A stretch of 49,446 bases of DNA, taken from contig JAJYJO010000008.1 of the NCBI GenBank assembly GCA_021789435.1, forward strand, positions 1 through 49,446, given 5' to 3'. Numbering within the stretch: the first letter of the stretch is position 1; every line of letters begins with the position of its first letter. The position numbers and the translations under genes were made by a program. Positions 34,415 to 43,073 of the stretch are shown here, one piece after another. The notes below the pieces were generated by a model, which worked only from the letters and a program-made list of their open reading frames with translations, did not search any database and was not told the origin of the DNA. This stretch comes from Chloroflexota bacterium (GTDB lineage Bacteria > Chloroflexota > Limnocylindria > Limnocylindrales > CSP1-4).

Positions 34415-36139
34415 TCAATCTCGCGCGCCGGCCTCCACGGCGATCCCCTCCTCGTACACGTACCGCCTCCCGCGCAGCCACGACGCGCCCGCCGCGACCA
34501 GCGAGATGACCGCCGAAGCGAAGAAGACCACGTCGAGCGCTCCGCCGAAGGGAGCGGCCATCAGGTTCGGAAAGAAGGTCTTCCCGACGAGGTCGGCGGC
34601 CTGGCCCGTCGGGAGGGCTCGGAGCGTCGCCGCCGGCAGGACCGAGGCGAGTGGGTTAGCACCGAGCAGGGCGGCGAAGAGGCTCGACACGGGCGGCAGG
34701 TGGGCGACCGCCGCCGCCACGCTCGCGGGCACGCCGTGCGCGACCAGGCCGCCCTGCAGGGCCGCCGGCAGGCCCCTGGCGAGCCCTCCGATCAGCAGCG
34801 AGAAGACGATACCGTTGGAGAGGACGTTGCCGGTCAGCAGGCTCATCGAGCGTACGCCGGCTGCTGCGCCGCGCTCGCGGGCCGGCACGCTGTTCATGAC
34901 GGCGGCGGAGTTGGGCGAGTTGAAGAGGCCGAACCCGATCCCCATGGCCAGCAGGAGGAGTCCGAACGCCGGGTAGGCGAAGAGAACCGGGAGCTGACTG
35001 AAGGCCAGAAAGGCAGCGGCGACGAGCAACATCCCGCCGGTGGCGAACGGACGCGCCCCGTAGCGGTCGGACAGGTACCCGGAGACCGGCCCGGCGATGA
35101 GGAAACCGAGCGTGAGCGGCAGCATGTAGATGCCGGCCCAGAGCGGCGTGTCGGCGTAGTCGTACCCGTGGAGCGGCAGCCAGATCCCCTGGAGCCAGAT
35201 GACGAGCACGAACGAGAGACCGCCCCGGCCGATCGCGGACAACAGGACCGCGACGTTCCCCGCCGCAAACGCCCGGATCCGGAACAGGCCCAGGTCGAAC
35301 AGCGGCTCGTCCACGCGCGCCTCGATCCACAGGAACAGCGCCAGCAGCGCGCCGCCTCCGAGCAGCATCGCCAGCACAAAGGGGCTCGACCAGCCCATGG
35401 TCTGGCCGCCGTAGGGCTGGATCCCGTAGGTCACGCCGATGAGGATCGCGGTGAGCCCGGCCGCGAACGTGAGGTTGCCCCACCAGTCGATCCGAGCCCG
35501 CGTCACGGTCCCGAGCTCCTCGAGACGGAGGTAGGCCCAGATGGTCCCTGCGATCCCGATGGGCACGCTGACGAAGAAGACCAGCCGCCAGTTGACCACG
35601 GCCAGGAGACCACCGGCCAGGAGGCCGATGAACTGACCCGCGATCACGGCCACGCCGTTGATGCCGAGGGCCAGGCCCCGCTGGCTCGACGGGAAGGCGT
35701 CGGTGATGATGGCCGCGGAGTTGGCGAACAGACAGGCCCCGCCGATCCCCTGCACCAGGCGGGTGAGGACGATCCACTGGGCGCCCGCGTCACCGCTGAG
35801 CGGGGTGGCCGCCAGGAGCAGCGAGCCGATCGTGAAGACCGCGAACCCCGCGTTGTACAGCCGGACACGGCCGTGGAGATCGCCAAGGCGCCCGAAGGCG
35901 ACTACGAGCACCGCCGTCACGAGCTGGTAGCCGGTGAGGGTCCAGAGCAGGTAGCTCGTGCTGCCCGGGTCGAGCGGGTTGACGTGGATGCCGTTGAAGA
36001 TCGCCGGCAGCGAGATGACGACGATCGAGCCGTCGATGGCCGACATGAGCGCGCCGAGGGTGGTGTTGGAGAGCGCGACCCACTTGTAGTTGGGGTCTCG
36101 CGCCGCGTCCCGCGTCCGACCAGGGGCGACGACCCGCAT
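34415..36139 (-). CDS. MFS transporter, DHA2 (14-helix drug:H+ antiporter) type
   Basis: The 574-residue membrane protein has about 14 hydrophobic helices. The first loop carries the DHA motif SAIDGSIVVISLPAI; the loop between helices 2 and 3 has the MFS signature FGRLGDLHGRVRLYNAG; helix 4-5 shows LTRLVQGIGGACLFANSAAI; helix 5 motif C is seen as LLAGGLLAVVNWRLVFFVSVP. This family exports drugs and other hydrophobic compounds in exchange for protons. A GAGGGA ribosome-binding site precedes the ATG at 36139, six bases after the kinase-like gene's stop, so the two are co-transcribed. The substrate cannot be read from sequence. Confidence 0.88.
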   Translation of the reverse strand: MRVVAPGRTRDAARDPNYKWVALSNTTLGALMSAIDGSIVVISLPAIFNGIHVNPLDPGSTSYLLWTLTGYQLVTAVLVVAFGRLGDLHGRVRLYNAGFAVFTIGSLLLAATPLSGDAGAQWIVLTRLVQGIGGACLFANSAAIITDAFPSSQRGLALGINGVAVIAGQFIGLLAGGLLAVVNWRLVFFVSVPIGIAGTIWAYLRLEELGTVTRARIDWWGNLTFAAGLTAILIGVTYGIQPYGGQTMGWSSPFVLAMLLGGGALLALFLWIEARVDEPLFDLGLFRIRAFAAGNVAVLLSAIGRGGLSFVLVIWLQGIWLPLHGYDYADTPLWAGIYMLPLTLGFLIAGPVSGYLSDRYGARPFATGGMLLVAAAFLAFSQLPVLFAYPAFGLLLLAMGIGFGLFNSPNSAAVMNSVPARERGAAAGVRSMSLLTGNVLSNGIVFSLLIGGLARGLPAALQGGLVAHGVPASVAAAVAHLPPVSSLFAALLGANPLASVLPAATLRALPTGQAADLVGKTFFPNLMAAPFGGALDVVFFASAVISLVAAGASWLRGRRYVYEEGIAVEAGARD

Positions 36140-36145
36140 CGTCCC

Positions 36146-36796
36146 TCAGTCCGCGTCCCGAACCGATGCCGCGACGCGGCGGCCGACGAGCAGCCGGATC
36201 AACTCGGCCGCGTCCTCGTAGCCCACCCGGCCCGTGTCGATCGACAGGTCGTAGTTGAGCGGGTCGCGCCACTCGCAGCCGTGGACCTCGCGGACGTAGG
36301 CGCGTCGCCGAGCGTCGTCGGCCTGGAGCCGGCGGCGAGCGGTCGTCTCGTCCACCCCCCAGAGCGCCGTGAGCCGGCGCACGCGGACCTCGACGGGGGC
36401 GCAGACGAAGACGTGGACCGCTCCGGGGAGCTCGGCCAGAACGAAGCCCGCGCCTCGCCCGACGACGACCGCGTCGCCGGACCGGGCGGCCTCGCGGATA
36501 ACCTGGGCGGTCAGGGCCACGATCGCATCGTGCTGGTCGCTCGGGACCTCCGCCGCGAGTGACCCGTCGACGCCGATCGGGCCCTGGGCCAGCGCCATGC
36601 CGCGGAGCAGCCGCTCCACGATGGAGCGGGGGTGCTCTTCCTGGTCCTCGACCTCCTCGCGCGGCAGCTGCAGGCGGCGCGCCACTTCGTCGATCAAGGA
36701 GCCGTCGACGAGCTCGACTCCAAGACGGGTGGCCAGCAGCCGGCCAACGTCAGTGCCGCCGGCACCGGTCTCGCGCGCGATCGTCACGATCGGCAT
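36146..36796 (-). CDS. cytidylate kinase-like family protein
   Basis: The 216-residue protein matches the cytidylate-kinase-like family rather than true Cmk. It begins MPIVTIARETGAGGTDVGRLLATRLG, where RETGAGG corresponds to the P-loop, and continues with LIDEVARRL, DAVVVGRGAGFVL, VFVCAPVEVRVRRL and NYDLSIDTGRVGYEDAAELI. It likely phosphorylates a nucleotide or small molecule, but the substrate of this family is not established. The start overlaps rsmI by 13 bases, and the MFS gene follows closely. Confidence 0.85.
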   Translation of the reverse strand: MPIVTIARETGAGGTDVGRLLATRLGVELVDGSLIDEVARRLQLPREEVEDQEEHPRSIVERLLRGMALAQGPIGVDGSLAAEVPSDQHDAIVALTAQVIREAARSGDAVVVGRGAGFVLAELPGAVHVFVCAPVEVRVRRLTALWGVDETTARRRLQADDARRRAYVREVHGCEWRDPLNYDLSIDTGRVGYEDAAELIRLLVGRRVAASVRDAD

Positions 36797-37797
36797 GGCC
36801 GGACCTCCTCATCGGAACCCCACCTCTCGAAGCCGGCCCGCGCACGGCCCCGCCCGCCCGCCGCCGATCGGGCCGCAGGCTCTCCGCCATCCTCGCCATA
36901 GAGGCGGCGGCGGCCGATCCCGGTGGCCGCGGCGACCTGCCGCGCGGCGGCCGCCCGGCCGAGACCGCCGGTCACCAGGCGCTCCACCTCGGCCCGTGCC
37001 GCCGCGAGCTTGCCGGACTCTTCGCCGGGCGCGCGGTCGTGCCCTCGCGGGGCGCCGGCTCCGACAGCCGTGGCGGCACCGACGCCAGCCCCGAGCACCA
37101 GGGCGAATTCGCCCCGGGCCGGGATGGCCCCGGCCGCGGCCAGCGAGGCCAGACCGCCCAGCGACCCGCGCACGACGCTCTCGTGGAGCTTGGTCAGCTC
37201 CCGGCAGACCGCCGCCGGACGGTCCGGGCCGCAGGCCGCGGCCAGGTCCGCCAGCGTCGCCGCCACCCGACCGGGCGCCTCGAACAGGACGGCCGCCCGG
37301 TCATCGGCCGCCAGGCGCGCCAGCCGCTCGCGTCGCTCGCGGCCGGACCTCGGGAGGAACCCCTCGAACGACCAGCGCGGCCCGGCCAGCCCCGATGCGA
37401 CCATGGCGGCCAGCACCGCCGAGGGGCCCGGGACCGGGACGACCGCGCCGCCCTCGGCAGCCCAGGCCGCCACCAGCGCGGCGCCCGGGTCGGAGACGAG
37501 CGGCGTGCCCGCGTCGGTCACTAGCGCCAGGTCGACCCCGCTCCTGAGGTGCTCCAGCAGGGCGGGCCCGCGCGCGGTCGCGTTGCGGGCGTGATAGCTG
37601 GTCAGGCGCGTGGGGATCGCGTGGCGGGCGAAGAGACGCCGGGTGAGCCGGGTGTCCTCGGCCGCGACCAGGGGCACCTCGCGCAGCACCTCCAGCGCCC
37701 GCAGGGTCACGTCGGCGAGGTTGCCGATGGGCGTGGCGACGACGTAGAGGCGGCCGCCCGGGTGCCGGCTGCCGCGCTCTCCCGCCGGTTCGCTCAC
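36784..37797 (-). CDS. rsmI: 16S rRNA 2'-O-ribose C1402 methyltransferase
   Basis: RsmI methylates the ribose of C1402 in the 30S decoding centre using SAM. The 337-residue protein shows the family motifs LYVVATPIGNLADVTLRALE near the start, AAEDTRLTRRLF, LVTDAGTPLVSDPGAALV, VPVPGPSAVLAAMVASGL, FEGFLPR, LFEAPGRV and CRELTKLHE. The C-terminal ~80 residues (LVTGGLGRAAAARQVAAATG) look like the usual helix-turn-helix tail and end in a basic extension. The GTG at 37797 makes a GTGA overlap with the nadE stop. In-frame sequence upstream is a shadow of nadE. Confidence 0.93.
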   Translation of the reverse strand: MSEPAGERGSRHPGGRLYVVATPIGNLADVTLRALEVLREVPLVAAEDTRLTRRLFARHAIPTRLTSYHARNATARGPALLEHLRSGVDLALVTDAGTPLVSDPGAALVAAWAAEGGAVVPVPGPSAVLAAMVASGLAGPRWSFEGFLPRSGRERRERLARLAADDRAAVLFEAPGRVAATLADLAAACGPDRPAAVCRELTKLHESVVRGSLGGLASLAAAGAIPARGEFALVLGAGVGAATAVGAGAPRGHDRAPGEESGKLAAARAEVERLVTGGLGRAAAARQVAAATGIGRRRLYGEDGGEPAARSAAGGRGRARAGFERWGSDEEVRPCRS

Positions 37798-38768
37798 CGG
37801 CGGGCCGACCCCGGCCGCCGGCGCGGGTAGAGGTAGTCCACGCCGGTCGTGCGCGGCCCGAGCTTGGCGATCGGCGGCATCTGGCGCTTGAACTCGGAGC
37901 CGGCCACCATCGCCTGGACGCGGGCGATCGCGGCCGGCTCGAAGCCCAAGGCGACCAGCTCGTCGTCGGCCCGCCGCCGGTCGATCATCCAGAAGAGGAG
38001 CCGGTCCAGGTCGGGATAGCTGAAGCCCGCCTCCGTCTCGTCGGTCTGGCCGGGCCAGAGGTCGGCGGAGGGAGCCTTGCGGAGGATCGCCTCGGGCATG
38101 CCGACGGCCACTGCCAGCTGGCGGACCTGGCTCTTGTAGAGGTCCCCGATCGGCGCGAATGCGCAGGCCGAGTCCCCCCAGAGCGTCGTGTAGCCGATCA
38201 GCGTCTCGGTCTTGTTGCCGGTCCCGGCGACCAGGCCGCCCCAGGTGACCGAGCGGTCGTAGAGGACGGCCATCCGCTGGCGGGCCATCAGGTTGCCCCG
38301 GCGCACCGCGGACGCGGCGAGACCGTCCTGCCCGGCGGCCCCCGGCACGCCGTCCCGCCCGAAGAAGGCGTCCACCATCGGGCTGATGTCGACGACTTCG
38401 CTCGGGCAGCCCAGGGCCCTCACGACCGCCTCCCCGTCCGCCCGCGATTCGGGCGAGGAGGTGCGGTAGGGCATCAGGACGCAGAGCAGGCGCTCCGCGC
38501 CGATCGCCTCGACCACCAGGTGGGCCACCAGCGCCGAGTCGATCCCGCCCGACAGGCCCAGCACGGCCCGCTCGAAGCCGGCCTGGCGGAGCTGGCTGCG
38601 GATGAACCCGGCGATGACCCGGCGGGCCACGCCGGTGTCGATCGCGAGCTCCGGCGGCAGCTCGAAGATCGGGGGCGGCGAGTCCGCCGACCGGGCCCCG
38701 GGCCGGGGTCGGTCGACCGCCGCCGGTCTCGATACGGTCGGCGGCCTCCGGCCGCCCGCCCGGCTCAC
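37794..38768 (-). CDS. nadE: NAD+ synthetase, ammonia-type
   Basis: NadE adenylates and amidates nicotinic acid adenine dinucleotide to NAD+. The 324-residue protein has the PP-loop LGLSGGIDSALVAHLV, the NaAD-binding AGTGNKTETLIGYTTLWGD, APIGDLYKSQVRQLA, KAPSADLWPGQTDE and a C-terminal KRQMPPIAKL. It lacks the fused glutaminase domain of the large NadE form; the preceding gene encodes a separate nitrilase that could fill that role. The first ~40 residues are proline/arginine-rich and the GTG at 38768 (GTGA overlap with the nitrilase gene) may not be the true start. Confidence 0.92.
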   Translation of the reverse strand: MSRAGGRRPPTVSRPAAVDRPRPGARSADSPPPIFELPPELAIDTGVARRVIAGFIRSQLRQAGFERAVLGLSGGIDSALVAHLVVEAIGAERLLCVLMPYRTSSPESRADGEAVVRALGCPSEVVDISPMVDAFFGRDGVPGAAGQDGLAASAVRRGNLMARQRMAVLYDRSVTWGGLVAGTGNKTETLIGYTTLWGDSACAFAPIGDLYKSQVRQLAVAVGMPEAILRKAPSADLWPGQTDETEAGFSYPDLDRLLFWMIDRRRADDELVALGFEPAAIARVQAMVAGSEFKRQMPPIAKLGPRTTGVDYLYPRRRPGSARR

Positions 38769-39745
38769 TCGGGCACCCCGGGCCGGCCGATCCCGGCCCG
38801 TCGGGACCCGCGCGACCGGGCCGGCCCGCCGGCCGGCCCGGACTCCGCGGGCGGCTGTTCACCCGGTTCGGGCCCCTCGGTCAGGCCCGCCCGGTCGGCC
38901 ACGATCCGGGCCAGCTCGCGGGCCTGGAGCTCCGGTCGCTCGTCTCCCAGCAGCGCCAGGGTGATCCGCTCCCGGCGGACGTCGGCCAACTCCACGTCGA
39001 CGCTGAAGAGCCCCTCCTCGTAGAGCGGCGCGCTGAAGAGCGCCTCACCGGTCGGCGCGATCACCTCCGAGCCGCCCCAGAAGCTGATCGTCTCGTCGAC
39101 GCCCACCCGGTTGCAGAAGACGACGAAGCTCGTCGTCAGCTGGGCGTAGGTCCGCATCAGCGTCCGCCAGGAGACCGCTGTCCCGAGGCCCACCTCGTGG
39201 ATGGCGGCCAGGTCGCGGCCCGGCGACGACGAGACGTTGACCAGCATCTGGGCGCCGTCGAGGGCCAGCAGCTGGGGCACCGCCAGGTGCCAGAAGTCCT
39301 CGCAGATGCCGATCCCGATCGCGGCTCCCAGGCGCGACGGCGCCGCCCGCAGCCGGTCTCCGGCGGCGAAGAAGCGCCGCTCGTCGAACAGGCCGTAGGT
39401 CGGCAGGAACAGCTTGCGGTGGACGTGGCGCACGGCGCCGTCCTCGAGCAAAGCCGCCGCGATGAAGAGGCGGTGATCGGTCGACTCCTCGACGAACGAG
39501 ACGACCGCCGACAGGCCGGCCGTCTCCCGCGCCAGGTCGAGCAGGCGGGGGTCGTCGGCCCGCATGGCGACCTCGGCCGCCAGGTCCTGGAGGAGATAGC
39601 CGGTCAGGCCGAGCTCAGGGAAGACGACGAGGCCCGCCCCGCTCCCCCGGGCGACGCCCAGCAGCTCGCGGTGCCGCTCCAGGTTGTCGTCGAGCATGCC
39701 GAGCCGGGGGGCGATCTGGGCGAGGGCGATGCGCAGGGGTTGCAC
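38765..39745 (-). CDS. nitrilase-superfamily amidohydrolase, likely NadE-associated glutaminase
   Basis: The 326-residue protein carries the Glu-Lys-Cys triad of carbon-nitrogen hydrolases: VVFPELGLTGYLL (Glu), HRKLFLPTYGLFDERRFFAAG (Lys) and IGIGICEDFWH (Cys). The sequence YGLFDERRFFxAG is typical of the glutaminase domain of glutamine-dependent NAD+ synthetases, and the gene overlaps nadE by four bases, so it probably delivers ammonia from glutamine to NadE as a separate subunit. The last ~50 residues are a disordered Pro/Gly/Arg tail. The GTG start has no ribosome-binding site but a TAGACT box six bases upstream, suggesting a leaderless mRNA. Confidence 0.85.
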   Translation of the reverse strand: MQPLRIALAQIAPRLGMLDDNLERHRELLGVARGSGAGLVVFPELGLTGYLLQDLAAEVAMRADDPRLLDLARETAGLSAVVSFVEESTDHRLFIAAALLEDGAVRHVHRKLFLPTYGLFDERRFFAAGDRLRAAPSRLGAAIGIGICEDFWHLAVPQLLALDGAQMLVNVSSSPGRDLAAIHEVGLGTAVSWRTLMRTYAQLTTSFVVFCNRVGVDETISFWGGSEVIAPTGEALFSAPLYEEGLFSVDVELADVRRERITLALLGDERPELQARELARIVADRAGLTEGPEPGEQPPAESGPAGGPARSRGSRRAGIGRPGVPE

Positions 39746-39751
39746 GGAGGG

Positions 39752-39757
39752 AGTCTA
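39752..39757 (-). promoter_or_regulatory. possible -10 box for a leaderless nitrilase-nadE transcript
   Basis: The minus strand reads TAGACT, six bases, then the GTG start codon, and no Shine-Dalgarno sequence is present. This spacing would put the transcription start at or next to the first base of the GTG. It would start the nitrilase-nadE-rsmI-kinase-MFS run. Confidence 0.45.
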
Positions 39758-39796
39758 GCGGCCGGTCGGCGGGCCCGGGAGCGCGGGCGGCGGAGC

Positions 39797-40966
39797 TCAG
39801 GCCGGCGGGGACGTCGGAGGGACCGGCGGCACGGCAGCCGCTGCCCCGGCGCCGGCCGCCTGCCGGCCGTCGGCTTGGCCCACTCCCCGGCGAGTCCCTA
39901 TCGCCTGCACCTGCTCGCTCGATCCATCGACCTTCTCCGCGAAGTGGCAGGCCACCTCGTGCCCGCCGGCCAGGGGCCGCAGCGGCGGCTCCACCGTCAC
40001 GCACTCCTCCGGGTTCCCGAGCCGCTCCCGCAGCCAGCAGCGCGTGTGGAAGCGGCAGCCGGCCGGTGGGTTGACCGGCGACGGGACGTCGCCGCGGAGG
40101 ATGATCCGCCGGCGGCGCGCCTCGACCGCCGGGTCCGGGACGGGGACGGCGGAAAGCAGGGCCACCGTGTACGGATGCAGCGGCCGCTCGTTCAGCTCGC
40201 GCGAGGGCGCCACCTCCACGATCCGTCCCAGGTACATCACGGCGATCCGGTCGCTGATGTGGCGGACGACCGAGAGGTCGTGGGCGATGAACAGGTAGGT
40301 CAGGCCGAACTGCGCCTGCAGCCGCTCCAGCAGGTTGATGATCTGGGCCTGGATCGAGACGTCCAGCGCGGAGATCGGCTCGTCGGCGACGATCAGGTCG
40401 GGGTGCACGGCCAGGGCCCGGGCGACACCGATCCGCTGGCGCTGGCCGCCGCTGAACTCGTGGGGGTAGCGGGCACCGTATTCCGGGTCGAGGCCGACGA
40501 TGGAGAGCAGCTCGTGGACCCGCTCCCGGCGTTCCTGCCGCGTCCCGATCTCGTGGATGTCGAGGGGCTCGCCGACGATGCCGCCGGCCGTCATGCGGGG
40601 GTTCAGGCTGGCGTAGGGGTCCTGGAAGATCATCTGCATCCGGCGCCGCGTCAGGCGCAGCGGCTCCCCCTCCAGGCGGGTGATGTCCACGCCGTCGAAG
40701 ACGATCCGGCCCGCCGTCGGCCGGTAGAGGCGGATGATGGTCCGGCCCGCGGTGCTCTTGCCGCAGCCGGATTCGCCCACCAGGCCGAGCGTCTCACCGC
40801 GTCGGATGCTGAGCGAGACGCCCTCCACGGCCCGCACGTCGCCCACGTGCCGCTCGAAGACGATCCCCTGCGAGATCGGGAAGAACATCGTCAGGTCGGT
40901 CACGTCGAGCAGCGGGCCGGCGGCCGGGACCCCGGCCGGGGGGCCCCCGGCGACGATGGCCGTCAC
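39797..40966 (-). CDS. oligopeptide/dipeptide ABC transporter ATPase, DppF/OppF type (set 1)
   Basis: The 389-residue cytoplasmic ATPase powers peptide import. It has Walker [11 protein letters not shown]-loop [14 protein letters not shown] signature [15 protein letters not shown], Walker [13 protein letters not shown] and the H-loop histidine in FIAHDLSV. The C-terminal OppD/OppF domain with GCRFHTRCW and later cysteines (possible Fe-S or structural site) is present. A low-complexity Ala/Pro tail follows. GTGA overlap with the upstream ATPase gene. It is the last gene of set 1. Confidence 0.93.
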   Translation of the reverse strand: MTAIVAGGPPAGVPAAGPLLDVTDLTMFFPISQGIVFERHVGDVRAVEGVSLSIRRGETLGLVGESGCGKSTAGRTIIRLYRPTAGRIVFDGVDITRLEGEPLRLTRRRMQMIFQDPYASLNPRMTAGGIVGEPLDIHEIGTRQERRERVHELLSIVGLDPEYGARYPHEFSGGQRQRIGVARALAVHPDLIVADEPISALDVSIQAQIINLLERLQAQFGLTYLFIAHDLSVVRHISDRIAVMYLGRIVEVAPSRELNERPLHPYTVALLSAVPVPDPAVEARRRRIILRGDVPSPVNPPAGCRFHTRCWLRERLGNPEECVTVEPPLRPLAGGHEVACHFAEKVDGSSEQVQAIGTRRGVGQADGRQAAGAGAAAAVPPVPPTSPPA

Positions 40967-42174
40967 GGTCGCGCCTCCCGGTCGGGCGGCTCCGGCAACC
41001 CGCGGGCCCCGGGCAGGGCGGTGAGCGGGTCGCCCTCGGGCGTGAAGACGACCAGGCTCGCGGCCTGTTCCGGCGTCGCGAGCGCGATGTCAGGGAGGGC
41101 GGTCCCCGGCAGCGGCGCGGCCGCGAAGCCCGGCCGCAGCGGACGGCCGGCTGCCGCTTCATCGGCCGTCGGCGGGTTCCAGCACGCGATCCGGTGCGGA
41201 GCGGCCGAACCGGTCGAACCCCCGGTCTCCGGCCCGGCGGCGGAGCCGGCATCCTCGAGGCCCGGGTTCTCCGTCCAGCAGCGTTCGAGCCGCCAAGCGC
41301 AGCGCGGCGCGAACGGACAGCCCGCCGGGGCCCGGCGGAGGTCCGGCGGAACCCCTTCGATCGGGATGAGGGGTTCACCGGACTCGGCGTCCAGGCGAGG
41401 AATCGAATGCAGGAGACCGACCGTGTAGGGGTGCCGGGGTCGCGCGAAGAGCTCCGCCGTGGCCGCCGTCTCGACGATGAATCCCGCGTACATGACGTTG
41501 ATCCGGCGGGTCATCCCGGCCACGACCCCCAGGTCGTGGGTGATCAGCACGACCGCCGTCCCCCGCTCGGACGTCAGTCGCTGCAGCAGCTCCAGGACCT
41601 GGGCCTGGATCGTCACGTCGAGGGCCGTGGTCGGTTCGTCCGCGATCAGCAGCTTGGGCTGGAGGGCCAGGGCCATCGCGATCATCACCCGCTGGCGCAT
41701 CCCGCCGCTGAAATGGTGCGGGTAGTTCTTGAGGCGCTTCTCGGGCTGGGGGATGCCGACCATCCCGAGCAGCTCCACGGCCCGCGCCCGGGCCTCGGCG
41801 GTCCCGACGTCCCGGTGCGCGCGGATCGTCTCGACCATCTGCTCCTCGATCGTCAGGACCGGGTTCAGGCTGGTCATCGGGTCCTGGAAGATCATGGCGA
41901 TCTGGCTGCCCCGGATGTCCCGCATCTCCGATTCCCTGATCCGGGTCAGGTCCTGCCCGTCGAAGACGACCTGGCCGCCGACGATCCGGCCGGCCGGCTG
42001 GGGCAGGAGGCGCATGACGGCCAGGTTGGTGACGCTCTTGCCGCAGCCCGATTCGCCGACCAGGCCGAGCGTCTCGCCCTCTTCCAGATCGAAGGAGACG
42101 CCGTTGACAGCGTGGACGGTGCCGTCCTGGGTGTGGAAGCGGACCACCAGGTCGCGCACGGAGAGCAGGGCCAT
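40963..42174 (-). CDS. oligopeptide/dipeptide ABC transporter ATPase, DppD/OppD type (set 1)
   Basis: Partner ATPase of 403 residues. Walker A is [10 protein letters not shown]-loop [10 protein letters not shown], signature [15 protein letters not shown], Walker [14 protein letters not shown]-loop ITHDLGVV. The C-terminal OppD domain carries [15 protein letters not shown]. It is longer than usual because of a Pro/Ala/Gly-rich insertion and tail after residue 310. It starts seven bases after the permease stop. FSGGMRQR versus FSGGQRQR distinguishes the D- from the F-type subunit. Confidence 0.93.
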   Translation of the reverse strand: MALLSVRDLVVRFHTQDGTVHAVNGVSFDLEEGETLGLVGESGCGKSVTNLAVMRLLPQPAGRIVGGQVVFDGQDLTRIRESEMRDIRGSQIAMIFQDPMTSLNPVLTIEEQMVETIRAHRDVGTAEARARAVELLGMVGIPQPEKRLKNYPHHFSGGMRQRVMIAMALALQPKLLIADEPTTALDVTIQAQVLELLQRLTSERGTAVVLITHDLGVVAGMTRRINVMYAGFIVETAATAELFARPRHPYTVGLLHSIPRLDAESGEPLIPIEGVPPDLRRAPAGCPFAPRCAWRLERCWTENPGLEDAGSAAGPETGGSTGSAAPHRIACWNPPTADEAAAGRPLRPGFAAAPLPGTALPDIALATPEQAASLVVFTPEGDPLTALPGARGLPEPPDREARP

Positions 42175-42181
42175 CGTCCGC

Positions 42182-43072
42182 CTACCGCTTCAGGCGCGGG
42201 TCGAGCGACTCGCGCAGCCCGTCGCCCAGGAGGTTGAAGCCGATGGCGCTGATCACGATCGCGGCGCCGGGGAAGAAGATGAGGTAGGGCGCGGACTGCA
42301 GGAAGCGGGCCGAGTCCGTCAGCATCTCGCCCCATTCCGCGATCCGCGGATCGCCCGGGCCGAGGCCCAGGAAGCCCAGGCCGGCCACGTCGATGATCGC
42401 CGTCGCCAGCGCGAGCGTCGCCTGGACGATCAGCGGCGTCAGGGCGTTCGGCAGCATATGCCGCAGCAGGATGCGGGCCGGCGAGGCGCCCATCGAGCGA
42501 GCGGCGATGACGAAGTCGGATTCCCGGAGGGCCAGCAGGCTGCCGCGCAGCAGCCGGGCGAAGATCGGGGTGTAGGAGACACCGACCGCCAGCATGATCT
42601 GGAGCTCGCCGCGCCCCAGCCAGGCCACGATGCCGATCGCGAGCAGGATGCCCGGCACCGCCAGCAGGACGTCCACGGCGCGCATCAGGACAGCGTCCAG
42701 CCGGCCGCCGGCGCCGCCGGCCAGGGCGCCGATCAGGACGCCCAGGACCAGCCCGAAGAAGACCGCCACGACCCCGACCCGCAGGCTGATCCGCGCTCCG
42801 TAGAGGACGCGGCCGAACTCGTCGCGGCCCAGCAGGTCGGTGCCGAACGGGTGGGCCAGACTGGGCGGCTGCATCCGGTTGACCAGGTTGCCGACGGTCG
42901 GGTCGTAGGGCGACAGGAGCGGGGCGAAGATCGCCCCGAAGACGAAGATCGCGATGCAGGCGAGGCCCAGGATCGCCGGTCCGTTGCGCAGCAGCCGGCG
43001 GAAGGCGTCGCCCCACAGGCCGCGGCTGACGCGGGCGGTGACCGGCGCGAGAGTGGTGGTCCCGACGGCCAT
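42182..43072 (-). CDS. peptide ABC transporter permease, DppC/OppC type (set 1)
   Basis: The 296-residue membrane protein has the OppC N-terminal segment (ILGLACIAIFVFGAIFAP), the HPFGTDLLGRDEFGRVLYG motif, five further hydrophobic helices and the EAA-like loop LRESDFVIAARSMGASPARI that docks on the ATPases. The end GDGLRESLDPRLK is typical of the family. Two bases separate the stop of dppB from its ATG, so the pair is coupled. Confidence 0.93.
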   Translation of the reverse strand: MAVGTTTLAPVTARVSRGLWGDAFRRLLRNGPAILGLACIAIFVFGAIFAPLLSPYDPTVGNLVNRMQPPSLAHPFGTDLLGRDEFGRVLYGARISLRVGVVAVFFGLVLGVLIGALAGGAGGRLDAVLMRAVDVLLAVPGILLAIGIVAWLGRGELQIMLAVGVSYTPIFARLLRGSLLALRESDFVIAARSMGASPARILLRHMLPNALTPLIVQATLALATAIIDVAGLGFLGLGPGDPRIAEWGEMLTDSARFLQSAPYLIFFPGAAIVISAIGFNLLGDGLRESLDPRLKR

Positions 43073-43073
43073 C

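Noticed and set aside
33080-36562. 1160-codon plus-strand open frame
   Set aside because: It lies opposite the lysozyme-like, MFS and kinase-like genes, is rich in Arg/Gly/Asp/Glu, and shows no domain; a shadow frame.
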